64,000 nt of DNA from Raphanus sativus (taxonomy: Eukaryota > Streptophyta > Magnoliopsida > Brassicales > Brassicaceae): NCBI RefSeq assembly GCF_000801105.2, contig NC_079519.1, positions 9,856,668 to 9,920,667 of the forward strand, read 5' to 3'. A program made the translations under genes and the position numbers. The notes under the pieces are model-generated. The model ran no database searches and was not told the origin of the DNA. It saw only the letters and a program-made list of their open reading frames with translations. Position 1 is the first letter of the stretch, and each line of letters opens with the position of its first letter. Positions 1 to 12,563 of this stretch are shown here, piece by piece.

Positions 1-959
1 TTTTTCTAAGTTGTTTAAAATACTTTGAAATATATAAAAAATAGTTACAAGTACATGTTTAAAATAGCTAAAAGATATTTAAAATACTTAAAATACATAA
101 ATTATCTATTTATTTCTTATCAAAATATTTAAGCTAAACAAGTTTTTGTGTTAAGTTTAAGTATTCTGGCATACATTATTCAAATTTATATGTTACATAT
201 TATTTTTATTTTTATATTTGAAAAATTTAAGTATATATCAACTTTAATTTTTGGAAAAAATTAGATAGGTTATATAAACCCAAACCCGAACCAATAACGC
301 AACTCCAAACCAAACCAAACCTGCAAGGATGCGAACCAAACGGTACTCGAATTCCCACCTCTAATCATTTTTTTAAAAAAAATATTGATAAAAGTGTATA
401 TTATTTATAATTATTTAAATACAATATATTTTTAAAAATCATTCCCATAGAATGTGGATTACCTTTAAATTCAATATTTTAATATTTGACTTTTTGGCCC
501 AAGTACAATCAACAAATAACAATAGCAAAATAATAAAATTAATATTACATATAAATATGGTTAAACTTGGCAATTTTAGCTTAACAAAACCAATATTTAC
601 TTATATTCGAAATTGTGGACCAAAAATACACGGAAAAAAAAATCATGCAAATTTCTAATTTTTATTTTTGAAAATATAATCTCATCCCGCGCAAGACGCA
701 GATGACTCATTTACTTAAACTGAAATTTCAGTCATCCCACAACCACAAGTTGAAATTTCGTATTCCTCTTATTACATTCGTGATGAGAAGAATTCACATT
801 CAATTGCTCTCTATTTTTTTCATCATCATCACTAACTACAAACCAAAATTATGGAAAAACTAAAACAATCTCAAAAGAGAAGTCAAACCAAACCAATACC
901 CAATTATATGTCAAACCAAACCAATACCAAACTAAACCAACAAATCCAAGTACAGATCT
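1..959. other. Intergenic AT-rich DNA downstream of the SAUR gene
   Basis: No gene is supported here. Short ORFs near 452-658 and 851-1054 are in AT-rich or low-complexity sequence and resemble nothing I know. Around 285-360 lies a C/A-rich patch (repeated AACCAAACC, CCCGAACC) that resembles the decayed Mutator-like repeat seen intact at 54774-55415. The last ~100 bases are probably the 3' UTR of the minus-strand SAUR gene. Confidence 0.5.
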
Positions 960-1379
960 TCAGAAACATGGCAGATGGTTGTGGTAGTGGTGATGATGGT
1001 AGTTGTGCCCGTTACCGTGATGACTGTGACGGCGATGAGTCTCCTCGTCGATAATCTCCTGAGCATGCTTAAACTCATCGACGCGGCAAGGAATCGTAAT
1101 CGGGCCCGCGTGTTTGAATCCGTACTCTTCTTCAGCTTCTTTCAAGAGACTCAAAAACAGAGGATGGCTCAAGAACATCAAAGGAACCACGAATCTGTGT
1201 AGACCTTCTTCATCTCCTTCGTGTCCCACCATAATCGCGACACAGCCTTTCGGAACATAATGATGGTTATGATGATTGTGTATGTGGAGATGGGGAACAT
1301 GAAAGTGGAACTTGAACACCATCTGGCTCTGACTCTGTTTTGGACTCTGTTTCTGTTCTTCTTGATCTTCAAAACCCAT
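960..1379 (-). CDS. SAUR30: SAUR-family small auxin-up RNA protein
   Basis: Single-exon gene for a 139-residue protein. The SAUR core runs from about residue 42 to 113 (VPKGCVAIMVG, RFVVPLMFLSHPLF, LLKEAEEEYGF, ITIPCRVDEF), with the usual order and conserved cysteines. SAUR proteins are known to promote cell expansion, in several cases by inhibiting PP2C.D phosphatases; that role is family knowledge and not shown here. The N-terminus and C-terminus are rich in histidine (residues 25-40 and 118-135), as in the SAUR30/31/32 subgroup. The start is the only upstream in-frame ATG, and length and lack of introns fit the family. Its neighbours place it as the likely At5g53590 orthologue; the symbol rests on that synteny. 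Confidence 0.88.
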   Translation of the reverse strand: MGFEDQEEQKQSPKQSQSQMVFKFHFHVPHLHIHNHHNHHYVPKGCVAIMVGHEGDEEGLHRFVVPLMFLSHPLFLSLLKEAEEEYGFKHAGPITIPCRVDEFKHAQEIIDEETHRRHSHHGNGHNYHHHHYHNHLPCF

Positions 1380-1445
1380 TAAAAAGATCGAATCTTTCTT
1401 ATAGATTGAATGAAACGCGCAACGGAGATAAAGCAGAGGTTGATG

Positions 1446-1550
1446 TTAGAAGACGGAGATAGAAAAGGGCCAAGGATCGACGGCAGAAGAGATAGTAAGG
1501 AGAAAGATGGAAAGAGATGAGTCGGTGAGAGATGCGGGGATGTTGCTCAT
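1446..1550 (-). CDS. Upstream ORF in the SAUR leader (34 codons)
   Basis: In the presumed 5' leader of the SAUR gene an ATG at 1550 opens a 34-residue ORF (MSNIPASLTDSSLSIFLL at its start, ending WPFSISVF) that stops 67 nt before the main ATG. A five-codon ORF (MLSLS) at 1547-1564 ends in a TGA that overlaps this ATG as ATGA. I recall that the Arabidopsis orthologue has an annotated conserved upstream ORF (At5g53588), but I cannot compare the peptides here. If transcribed, this ORF would be met by scanning ribosomes before the SAUR start and could lower or condition translation. Its frame differs from the longer 1399-1638 ORF, whose ATG lies in or before the TATA box. Confidence 0.5.
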   Translation of the reverse strand: MSNIPASLTDSSLSIFLLTISSAVDPWPFSISVF

Positions 1551-1625
1551 GATAGGCTAAGCATATATGTATATGAGGTTTCTTTTTTGGTTTTGTGAAT
1601 GATTTTGGAAACTGAGATATAAGCG

Positions 1626-1640
1626 TGTATATATACATAT
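1626..1640 (-). promoter_or_regulatory. SAUR30: Probable TATA box of the SAUR gene
   Basis: On the minus strand a TATATATACAC stretch lies about 250 nt before the SAUR ATG and 75 nt before the 34-codon upstream ORF. A start site some 30 nt downstream would place both small upstream ORFs inside the transcript. No other TATA-like stretch lies closer to the coding region. Inference from sequence only. Confidence 0.4.
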
Positions 1641-4600
1641 TATGCGCTGGTTTAAGGCTTTTGCTTCACGCGCACACCGCTAAGGCTTTTTCTCCTAATT
1701 AACTTTTTATTTTTTATTTTATTGATTAATGAGCTGGAATTGACGCGGTAAAATTTGCAGCCGGGTTTAGGGGTTTGTTATATTTTCAATTTCTATCCAG
1801 GATTAAAGCAAAACATTCCTGATACATATGGCATATATGCGTTTTAGAGTGTTTACCAACAGACTTACATCTCATTTTTATAGTTTTTCTTATAAGATAT
1901 ATGTGATTCAACATATTTTTCTGAGTATTATATTGGAAATTTATTTTACATCTATATATGATCTTTAAATGATTTAAGCCTGACTAACTGATTCGTATAA
2001 CTATATTCTTTAATATAAATAATTAGGTTATAGATATTAAATTTACACATATAATTATTTTCATCAAATAACATAATTAGTCCTTTCTGCAACAACATAA
2101 TTATCTTACCAAAAGAATTATGATGTATATATTATTATAAATGTATATTGATCGTATATATGTTAACTTAGTACTACCAATTATGTAAAAAAAGATGTTA
2201 GTTGTCCAAAAAAAATGTAAAAAGATGTTCTTGTTTGATCTCTTGTCAACCAATTTATCTAAAACTCAATCATATATATGTTGGCTTATTTTCTGTAAAA
2301 CTGATTGAAACAGATATTATAACCGACATCCACGGATAGTGTTGACAAAAAATGTAATACCTTTTAAAAAGTAGTAGTAGTAGTAGTTTATAGATAAATA
2401 TATAAACTATCGTACAAAATTATACATTTAACCAAAAAAAAGGTATTCCTTAAGTTTTACCAAAAAAAGGTATTCCTTAAGATAGGCAGCACTAGTCCGA
2501 CCGACCTCGACCTCAAATTCTATTTTATTGTTGTATCGATAACATCAGGGTGAGGGTAAGATTGTTACAGTATTACCTCTAAGCTAAGATAAAAAACGTA
2601 ATAATCAAAGCCCTCGTTAACGCTTCAACAAGCCAACAAATTGATTAAATAAATGAATAAAATGTATTTGTGGGATTTTCCTCGAAGTTTTGATATAAAT
2701 AAAAGAATCCAAATGAGATTAAAGAAATGTGCATTTCACTAGCCGTTGGCCCCCCTCCCTTCTTAATGTATGGCCACCGTGACTAAATGAAAACAGTGGT
2801 AACGTTTTAGATAACTACGCTCTATTTAATTATGTTTGTTTCCGTCTTTCCAACAGCTGCATGGGATAGTACTTTTAATGTACTTTTTTTTTTGACAAAT
2901 ACTTTTAATGTACTTATTAATACGTAATCCTTTCGGTAAATTTTTGTATATATATTTGACCTTGTATGATATAAGAAGTCATGAATGGGATATAAACTTA
3001 TAAAAAGAAATTACATCACATACCTGTATATAAAATTGAAATATGCCTAACGTACGTGTTAGATTATATGATCCTTTATTCTGTTCGAGAATATGCGTAT
3101 TCCATATTAACCAGAAAATCATTTAATAGGCAATAATATATATGCCAATATGATCTAACAACATTTACCTACTATTCCTTCTATTTTACAAAAAAAATGT
3201 TATTTGTTTTTTTTTTGGTAAAGAAACGGCGTTATTTTAGAATTTTCAGCATAGTTTATACTATTTTTAATTTGATACTAATTAAAACTGCATTAATTTA
3301 AAAAATATATTTATCTCAAATATTATTAATTATATATGTGTAATTAATTAAAATATAAAGACATTTTAACTATTTAAGTTATTAGTCTGTGCGAACAGTG
3401 TTAAAATTAAATGAATCTCTGTACAATGGAAAGAGTATACGATATGTATAATTAACAATCGACTTTAGTACAAACCATTATTTACAATACAAGAAATATA
3501 TTTGGTTCTGGTCACACATACACCCACAAATACCAACGATTTATTGGTTAACTGTAATTTTTATCACTTGTGTTGTGAGGATAGCTTTGTACAAAATTGT
3601 TTAAACCGACAATTTATATAGTGAATCATTTTGAGAAATTAACCACAAATGGATAGTTTAGACTTTTATTGGCAGATGAACTTTAGGAAACTAGAAATCT
3701 GAGCTTAAAATAATTTTATAACACTAAACATGTACATTCACGCAAATATATAATTATGTTTTGGAATTCATTTGAATATCTGAAAAGAAGGTTCATCCAT
3801 GTATGATACCTCCTCCTTATAAATTAGTTTGAACCTTTTAATAAGTTCGGGATACCTCATGTTAATAAGATAGATATTCTCATAAATAGTGGCTTACTTT
3901 TATCCAACCAACCAAAGTAACGTGTGGCCTTGAGGCTTCAGAATACGAGGTGGACGGCACTATTCATTAGAACATGCTCCTATGCTCCTGAAATATTCAA
4001 ATTCCATCACGACTGGAATTTTTGCAGCTTAGTGGTTAAGGACACTGCCACATCATCATACATGGGCCCAATTACTATACATAGATTGCTGTCATTACAC
4101 GTCAGCATAACCTTGGCACACAAAATGATAAAAATGGCCTTTGCTGAGTAAACTGATGTAGCGCCTTCTCAGGTGCCTGTAACAGCGGTGAATCATATCT
4201 ATCACAAGTAGATGACATGTATTGGTTACTTGGTTTATTTGTATTCACTTTGGTTTGCTTCTTATCCGGATCATTTTATAATAATATTCGAACCAGATTT
4301 GGTCCAATCAGAAATTGGTTTTCAAGTCAATTATCATTGTTGAGTTTGGTGGTATTACAGTGGGAACTTTTAAGTAAGCCAAGATCTGAGACAAGGTACA
4401 GGTTGTTCACGTCCACACGGTCTAGTTTTGGTTTCATTAGAAATTTTCCATTTTAACAGAGTGAAAAAAGGTTCCAAAGTTTCGGACCAACCATGCATCA
4501 TCTTGGCACGATATTACAAACGACATATACGTGATTAAATGCTGTTGGATTACCAAGAAAGTTGGAATCTTGTGCTCTTAAACAAATTGTTGTTGACTTT

Positions 4601-5636
4601 TTCCAAAGAGCCCATATACGCCAAATAGGTAGAACTAAACGCATTTTAAAGTATCGTTAGATTGAAGATTATATAATTTTTTTACAAAAAAAAAAGATTT
4701 ATAATGATTAATTTGGTTTTAATTGGGATTCTTACGTCGGAATAGAATCTAACCAAAATCAAACAGAACTAACTTAACCGATTTTCAATATGAAACCAAA
4801 TGTTCAATGAATTATAAACATCTCCAATGTTAAACTCTATTTTTTCTTCCAATGTTAAACTCCATTTTTTCCTCCAAAATAAAATAAAAATGATTATGAA
4901 GTAAAAGTGTTTTAATTCACCATTTTTTATTCCATAATGGAGTAATTAACAAACAAAAGTGAATTATTCAATTTATGGAGTAAACTTCATTATGAAATGA
5001 AAAATGAAATAAGTGTTAGAGAATTTTTTACTCCATATTTATTTTTACTCTGTTTTCGAAAAGTAAGAGTATAACCGGTTCAACTAAATGTTAGAAATTT
5101 AATGCTGTAAAAATCATTAATATATTATTAATTTCACTTCTGATTTTTGTTATTTAGCAAATTCTCTCAAATTTAAATAGTAGAGTTTTATAGTGATTAA
5201 ACTACCAAAATATAAATTGTGGTAGGTTCTGTCTTACAATATTATAATTGCATTAATTATATTAAAAATACTAGGATTCAGACCCTCGCGAACTCGCGGG
5301 GTAAGTTAATATTAAAATTTTAATATTATTTTACATATCAAATGTTTGAAAAAAATGAAAATATCTAATTATATGAAAATAAGACAATTAGAAATTTATT
5401 ATAAATAAAATATATCTAAAAATTAATACCAAAGTAACATAACCTTCAAAAGTATTAGGGGGTTTAGTCATCAATATTATTTTTAATATTATTTTAAAAA
5501 TGGTTATATGTTAATTTTTAAATGATAATATATATTTAAAGAAAAGATACAAAGTATTCTAGCTAATTAACTTTTTAAAAAGGAAGGCAACTCGTCAGAA
5601 TTTAACTCTTCGGGTTTTTATATGAAATTATGAATA
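1641..5636. other. Gene-free AT-rich region with micro-insertions and MITE debris
   Basis: No coding gene is supported over 4 kb. Visible structure: short insertions with A-runs flanked by duplications at 2183-2229, 2440-2481 and 2870-2915, and weaker ones near 3199-3235 and 4665-4705. At about 4805-5060 there is a decayed MITE-like block with repeated ACTCCATTTTT and ATGGAGTAA motifs in inverted orientation, related in style to the Tourist-like element at 11921-12173. ORFs at 3924-4151 and 4217-4456 resemble no known protein. Confidence 0.5.
2870..2915 (-). repeat. 14-nt tail-only insertion with perfect 16-bp duplication
   Basis: TACTTTTAATGTACTT occurs at 2870-2885 and again at 2900-2915. 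Between them lie 14 bases which on the minus strand read TTTGTC followed by eight A. This is the structure expected of an extremely 5'-truncated LINE/SINE insertion in which little more than the poly(A) tail was copied. Confidence 0.6.
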
Positions 5637-6845
5637 TCTCCTAAACTATATTTGAGAAGTGATTTTGCCACATGTCCTCTCTACAATCTTTTTCACAAAA
5701 ATAATATGACATGACTACTAAAATTGATGACATGTCTTATAGATTAATATGACATGGATAATTATATTTAATGTTAATTTATATTTCTGGTAAAAATTTT
5801 TAAAAATATAGTAATAACTCATATATTACATTTATTGTCGATTTACATTTTTAGATTTTTTAGAATATGGTAATAACTCATAAATCAACATTAAAATAAA
5901 TATATTCAACTATGGCATTTTTAAATTTTGAAATATCAATTAAATTATAAAATTTTCAAAAATGTATACATTTTTCCAGAAAATTATAAAATTAAATCGT
6001 AAAATCAAATTAAATCGTAAAATCATTAATTTCTTATATATATCTACAATTTTTATAAATATTTTTTATCTTAATTTTAATGTTTATTTAAATCAAATTT
6101 ATATTAATTCCTCTAGACTATATTTGAGAAGTGATTTTGCCACATGTCCTCTTTACAATCCTTTTCACAAAAATAATATGACATGACTACTAAAATTGAT
6201 GACATGTCTTATAGATTAATATGACATGAACAATTATATTTAATATTAATTAATATTTTGATAATTTTTTTAAAATATGGTAGTAACTCATATGTTACAT
6301 TTATTGTCGATTTACATTTTTAGATTTTTCAGAATATAGTAATAACTCATAAATCATCATTAAAATAAATATATTCAACTATGGCCTTTTTAAATTTCAA
6401 AATATCATTTAAATTATAAACTTTTCAAAAATGTATACATTTTTTCAGAAAATTATAGAAATTAAATCGTAAAATCAAATTAAATCATAAAATCATTAAT
6501 TTCTTATATATATCTACCATTTTTATAAATATTGTTTAATTTTAATTTTGGCAATTATGAATTTTTTACATATTTACTTAATATACTTAATTAAAATAAA
6601 TAGATATAAAATATACCTAAGATTACAATTTTAAATATATACATGCACATTCTTAAATATAATTTAAAATAAACAAAATTGTTTTAATCTTAATTTTAAT
6701 GTTTATTTAAATCAAATTTATCTTAAAATATTGATAAGAAAAAGAAAATTTACAATATTAATTAAAAAAATAAATATAATTTATATTTATATATTAAAAA
6801 TATTTTAAAACTTTTTAACTGCACATGGTGCAGGAAAACACCTAG
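5637..6845 (+). mobile_element. Non-autonomous Helitron (ATREP-like) with internal duplication
   Basis: The element begins A|TCTCCTAAAC..ATTTGAGAAGTGATTTTG, typical of Brassicaceae ATREP Helitrons. It ends with a hairpin (TGCACATGGTGCA, about 6829-6842) followed by CTAG|T at 6842-6845. There is no terminal inverted repeat or target duplication, as expected for Helitrons. No coding sequence is seen. The 5' part is duplicated in tandem: 5645-6116 is repeated from 6117 onwards with a period of 472 bp. A relative of the same family lies at about 53351-54070. Confidence 0.6.
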
Positions 6846-7751
6846 TATCAGTTAGAAGATGTGTTGTTTAAATAAATTATGAAAAGGTATGTTATCAACA
6901 TATATCTATATTATTATTTATGAAGTGATTTGACTGATGTGTCATGTTCTCCATAATTTTAGATAATTTTGTTTATTTGTTATATTTTTATTAGTTTTTA
7001 GATTAATTCGTCAATTTATTAATTTAGATCTATACTATTATTTGAGAAGTGATTTTGCTTACTTGTCATCATGATTTTATATTTAGTCAATAATTTTCTT
7101 AAATACTTTTTAAAATATTCTAATAGTAAACAGTATTGCAAACATGATAATTACAATTTGTTACCTATACAAATAATTGATATTATCTTCTTTTTATTAT
7201 ATATCCATTTGATTTTAGGTGGACTATGATTTTAATATTTAACTTTAATGATATTTAAATATTAGTTTGTAAACTTAAAAAAATGATAATTATCATCTAC
7301 ACAACAATTTGATAGTTGTTTATTAATATTATATAAAACAATTCGTTTTTATCTATCTTATTAAAATAGAAGTACACTTTAAAATTGACCCTTAAACTTA
7401 CAAAATATTTACAACTCTATGCCATTAAAGAATTAAATAGACCTATGTTTAAGGAATGTTTGTCTTTTCTAAGTATTTAATAATTTCCAAAACAATTTAA
7501 GCATAACAACTCTTGCCGATACTTTGCATTTAATATCACTCCCCCAAAACACAAATTATTTAACTAACATTATACATTGTGGTACTTCAAAACTTTGCGG
7601 TTGGAACAATCATATTTTGATTACCAGAAAAATACATATCATATTTTGTATTTGTTGGAAACGTTCATCTTGTGGTACGTAATAATTTTTTTAACAATCA
7701 TACTCCAAAGTTTCTCCTAATATCAAATACAAAACATATCTTTATATGGTA
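6846..7751 (+). mobile_element. Cluster of Helitron 5'-end fragments
   Basis: Three Helitron-type 5' starts occur on the plus strand, each A|TC followed by a TATTATTT(A/G)GAAGTG-like or TTATTAAAATAGAAGTAC motif, near 6905, 7029 and 7352. None has a recognisable hairpin-CTAG end of its own before the next element starts, so they are truncated or nested copies. No gene is present. Confidence 0.4.
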
Positions 7752-10700
7752 CTAGGGTCGGTCCGCCCTACGGACGGGATATTTCTTTACTTTTGATTTA
7801 AGTTATATTTTAAATAATATTATATTTTTTGGAACCGAAAAAATACCTAACTAACAATAAAGATGATGAAGACAGACATGTTATAATACTTTCTAATTTA
7901 TTTTTAAGTTTTTAATGAAAAATTTAGCCAATTTCTTTGAAAATATGATTTCTTAATAGTATTCTAATTTTTTTAGTTAAGAAATCAACTATTATGAATT
8001 ATATAAATAAGGAGGAAGACTGTTTATATATATATTATATATGAAATTGAAAAGGGACCATATCGAAAAGTCACTTTAAGAATTAACAAAATCTCTGAAC
8101 TCGAAAAGAGAAAATGAGTTAATTTTTTTTAGAAAGAAAAGAAAAGGATTTAATTGCTAAGCTCTAATGAAAAAGACATTTGCAATTAATACAATAATAA
8201 TTTATGATAAAGGTTAAAATAAAGCTCTAATGGTTTTTATAAATTACTGTTTGATGTTTGCAACATATAGTTCAAGTGATTGCTAAGTTTACATATGTTA
8301 TACTAAATTGATTTAAAATATTTTATAATTTTATTGTTTGTTCATGTCACTTTTTGATATTTTCAAATCCAACCAAAAAGGTTAGGAGCAATATTATTAA
8401 TAGTTTTCTTCAATATTTATGTACTGTAAATAATATTCAACAGTTAGTTTAGTGACAGAACCAACAATTGAAAATCATTATTTGTTTTGTTTGAAAACTT
8501 TTTTTAATTTGATTGATCTAAAATTCTTTGTTTATGTTGAATTTTTATATCTTTAAATTACACAACTAATTATTAATGATTTCCATCTTTTAATCAATTC
8601 AACCAATATTTTGAAAAGTATAAAAATAATATAATAAGTGAGATTTTGATAAAACCAAAAAATATTTTTGGCTATAATACAAAAACCTTTCACTTTGAAC
8701 TATTTATGATTTTCTTATTTATGTTGTTACTTTCTGTAATCAAATCACATAGGGGTTTAGGCTTACCCTTGATAGACCAAGATTTTCAAATCGAATCACG
8801 CAACGTGAAACGTCTAAGTGACATTTCAACAGGGAAGGTATCGTAAGTTTCTTGCCTTATAGAAAATATGAGGTTGACGTAGGCTGAATTTTTACTGTCT
8901 TTGTATTGCTCCTTCCTTCAAATATTCGACATTATTTTTTCTTCATTAGACGGGGAAAAGTAATTTTAGTTTGTTTAACTTTTGCTTCATAAAATATTCT
9001 TGTATATTTCATATCTTTTTCTTATATATTTCAAAAACAATGAAAAGAGAGCCATTTAGAAATTAAAACAATATAAATTTAAGGCTGTTTTAATATAACA
9101 GAAATCAATTTTCAATATAAACAAAATTGTAGTCACCATCTCTATTACATCTACCTGCAATGGGCTTCGGCTACAGATACAGCCATGATGTTACTTCTAC
9201 AGTTCTACTTCCACTCCTGTAGAAAGATAAGTACTGTAACATTAGTAACCAACACTTATGTATGTGTTTTAGGCATGTCACTCGAAGGGGACTGGCGGAA
9301 ATATAGTTGCTTCTTTCGTCTTTCCCAAATATTTTTTAGCATCCTAGTAAGCCACCCATTATAGTAAGTCATCATGGCGGGATCATCACCGTTGTAACTG
9401 CTTCTGAAGGCTAAGCTTTTGCTGAGTACTGTGTAGATTTCAGATGCTCACTGTCCTCATCATCATAACCTGGAGCCAGATCTCATGTTGGTCCCGATTC
9501 ATTACCCTGTAGATTGAAGCGTGTACGTGCGGGATATCTATCAGGTAAATAAAAAGCTGAAAACATTTTCATTTCCACTAAGATGTTGAATGACTTCTTC
9601 AGTGGAGTCCTACTTCAAAATATGTTTCGTAACCGAGCCAGTTATTCTCACTCACCTGTAGTTAGGCCAAGAACTATAACTGAATATCTAGGATGATAAG
9701 CTGCAGAGAGATTTGTAGCGGAACCCCATATTTGCAGAGAGATTTTGGTTAATATATATATATATATATAAGTTCAAAAGATGATTTAAAAATAACAGGC
9801 AAGAAAACCAAACCTCTTGTACAGAACATTTAGCCTTAAGCAAAACTTTTTTGCAAGTAACCTCGTGGTGCAAAGCTTTCACCTGAAATATATCCAATCT
9901 TAAATAAAAAAGTGAAGAACTGACAAAACATATGAGAAAAGAGCAGTAAATGCTGGTTGCACCTTGTTTCTAGCAAAACTTATCTTCTGTAGAAAAATGA
10001 ATGGTTTTCTTTGGTGCATCGGATCCTTGAATTAACCAAAACATGTGTGCAAACTGTGTATTCCTCCATGTACAACTCGTATCTGCTTAGCTCAATTGTT
10101 TTACCTTTTTATTTATTAAAGAAAATACTTTTACATCTCCTGATCTCAAATAAAACCAAAATCAAATCTAGTCAATTTATTAAAGACAATGAGATCGCAA
10201 GTTAGAGACTTACAACCCCAGAATGAGATGTCAACCTTCATCAGCTGGTTTACTTGTCCACTCGGTGCTAAACCGGTTTCATCTTGTGACCAAATGAAGA
10301 TCTTTTTATCATTCACTCTTTTTTAATACCTATTACATATGAAATTCAAGAAGTCCAAATGAAGATCTTTTCATCATTCACTCTCAAGAATTAAAGACTC
10401 AAGTTTCAAAACTGAAACAAACCCAAGAAGTAAAGACTTAACTAAAAGAAGTTATATAAAGAAAATAAAACTTAATCAACGAATTATTAGTTATATGAAA
10501 AAAAAGAATTAGAATCTCCTTTTTCTACTAACCAAGACTAAAGAGAAAAAACCACAAAGCCAAACAATGCATATATATGAAACGTTCTATGGGTGTATGT
10601 CTTACCGGCAAGTCATGTGGTTGCAGCCTTGAGCAATTAAAAATCATTACACGACAATACTGACACCGTCTCCACCTCTTATACCTCGCCAAGCGATGCA

Positions 10701-12322
10701 ACTATCATCTTGATATATTTCACGAACCTGAAGAATCTGAAACTCTTCACAGCTCATAGATTCACGCCAAGGAACGTCACGGTCCACACACGCAAACCTC
10801 TAGAGTGGACACTTCACACAACAGCTATTCTCTGCCTGACTACACGTGTTTGAGACTTAAAGCCTGGTCAAGATCACATAAAGGAGCAAGCTTTAGAACA
10901 AACCCATTTTATATAAATGAATAGAAAACAAACTAACAAAGGGAGTCTAGAACAGTTGTAAAAAGACAGTCGAGAACACACCTGCTGCTTAGATAGCTTC
11001 TTCAAAGTTTTCACCTTGATATCAAGCAGTACACAGTACTTCATCGTTTACAGAAACCTATGACCATGGAAACACAAAGTGAGTAAAGCATTCATCCTTT
11101 TATCTAATCACTCGTCAAATCATAAATCAAGCACCATTCAAAATGAAATAAAAGCAAGGGTTCCAGGTTCTCTTGTTACATTAAGAACATAACAATATTT
11201 TCATTTAAACATCATTTTCACTAATCTAAATGTGGGTTAGAAACAAAACTCACAGAGACAGAACCTAACCCAAGAAGCGTATAAATTACAATCAGGCCGC
11301 GAGCTGTGGAACTGAGCCATGAAGGAAACAGTATTAAGATTGACGCCTTCGTTTAACTGTTCGTGATGCCTAGGAGATTCATCTGCAATCTAAATCAAAT
11401 TGAGTCAAAGTCAAGAAACAAAAGGGTGAAGCAGAATCAGATGTCAAGTAAACCATAATTGAGAGGGATAGTTTGGAGACGCAGCGAGGAAGCATGAGAC
11501 TGACGCAACGAAAAATCAGGAGACGCAGCGGCAATGGTGGCTTGCATTATGGTCGACTAAAACAGAATTGATATATCACAGAAACAACAATCAGGAGAGA
11601 ATTAAAGCAAAAAATAACAAAATAGCAAACAAACAGGGAGAGACTTGTAACTGTAAAGATCTCTAGACACTACAGAAACTTGAAGAAAATAAAGAGTCTT
11701 ACCATTAGATTCAAATCAAGGTGGAAAAAATCCGAATAAGGGGTGAATCATATCTCGGCTTTGGCTGAAATTTCCCACTTATACATCAAAGATGAAGCGG
11801 TAGAAATCATTTGTCTTTACTATTAATTTGAAACTCAACCGGCTTATTAAAGATGAGAATTTAATTGTAAGGTATATGAAGAGATTAAACTCTTGGCTTT
11901 CTGGTTTCGTAGGCTGCTAAGGGCATCTCCAACCCCACTCTATTTTTCACTCTAAAATAGAGTTTATAGTTAAAAATGCTCTAATGGTACTCTATTTCTC
12001 ACTCTATAATAGAGTTAAAAATAGTTTACTCCAAATATAGAGTAAGTTGTTTTTTCTTTGTTCATCACTCTATTTTCTACTCTAAAATAGAATACCATTG
12101 GAGCAAACTCTATCTCTATTATAGAGTCACTCTATTTTAGAGTAAAAAATAGAGTGAACCCTTGGAGATGCTCTAATAGGAGATCGGAAGAAGAATAGCA
12201 AAACCATCAGCGAGGTTTCATTGTTTATGTTGACACGTGGCGCAATTACAGGAGTTGAGTTTTGACATGTAATCCAACGTGGCATCACCAGGAGGGAGGT
12301 AACTCAACTTTATATAAATAGA
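7752..12322 (-). mobile_element. Putative 4.6-kb Helitron on the minus strand
   Basis: On the minus strand the element would start A|TCTATTTATATAAAGTTGAG at 12322. It would end at 7752 with a GC-rich hairpin (GTCCG TAGGG CGGAC) followed by CTAG|T. These are Helitron termini and there is no target duplication. The pairing of these two ends is inferred. The interior (about 9100-11900) is less AT-rich than the surroundings and has mixed GT/AG-like sites, suggesting captured host exons, but no ORF above 70 codons survives and I recognise no protein. It contains the MITE at 11921-12173 and a 30-bp direct repeat at 10290-10319/10355-10384. Confidence 0.42.
11921..12173. mobile_element. Tourist/PIF-Harbinger-like MITE with TAA target duplication
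   Basis: A 253-bp element bounded by GGGCATCTCCAA and its inverted partner TTGGAGATGCTC, with TAA repeated directly on both sides (11918-11920 and 12174-12176). The interior is made of ACTCTATTTT and AAAATAGAGT blocks that can fold back on each other. TIRs, 3-bp TWA target duplication and small size fit a Tourist-like MITE. No coding capacity. Confidence 0.7.
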
Positions 12323-12563
12323 TTATTATCTGTTACTCTTTAAGAACTTTCGTTATAATCAATTAATATATGAATTAGTTCAGAGATAGATTAATATGAG
12401 ATTTATCTTCCTATATAAGCGGCCAATAAATCTATATATTATTCTTATTTAAAAAGTTACCACAAATCTATATCATTAAATATGACCACAAATAACTACA
12501 AACTGAAAATTATTTTTAATTAAACACAGAATATTCTTAGTAACTGTAAAGAGATTTAGTCAA
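12323..12563. other. AT-rich spacer between two Helitrons
   Basis: Mostly A and T with no ORF or recognisable repeat ends. It lies between the 5' end of the minus-strand Helitron at 12322 and the 5' end of the next plus-strand Helitron at 12564. I see nothing functional. Confidence 0.4.

Noticed and set aside
1399..1638. 79-codon ORF upstream of SAUR as a protein gene
   Set aside because: Its ATG lies at the presumed TATA box, so it is probably not in the transcript; the 34-codon ORF at 1550 is the better leader candidate.
2440..2481. Micro-insertion at the AAGGTATTCCTTAAG repeat
   Set aside because: The repeat can equally be read as a 27-bp tandem duplication including the A run, so it was not counted among the strong cases.
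3924..4456. SINE or gene fragment near 4030 (TTAGTGGTTAAGGACA resembles an A box)
   Set aside because: No B box at the right distance, no tail, and ORFs match no known protein.
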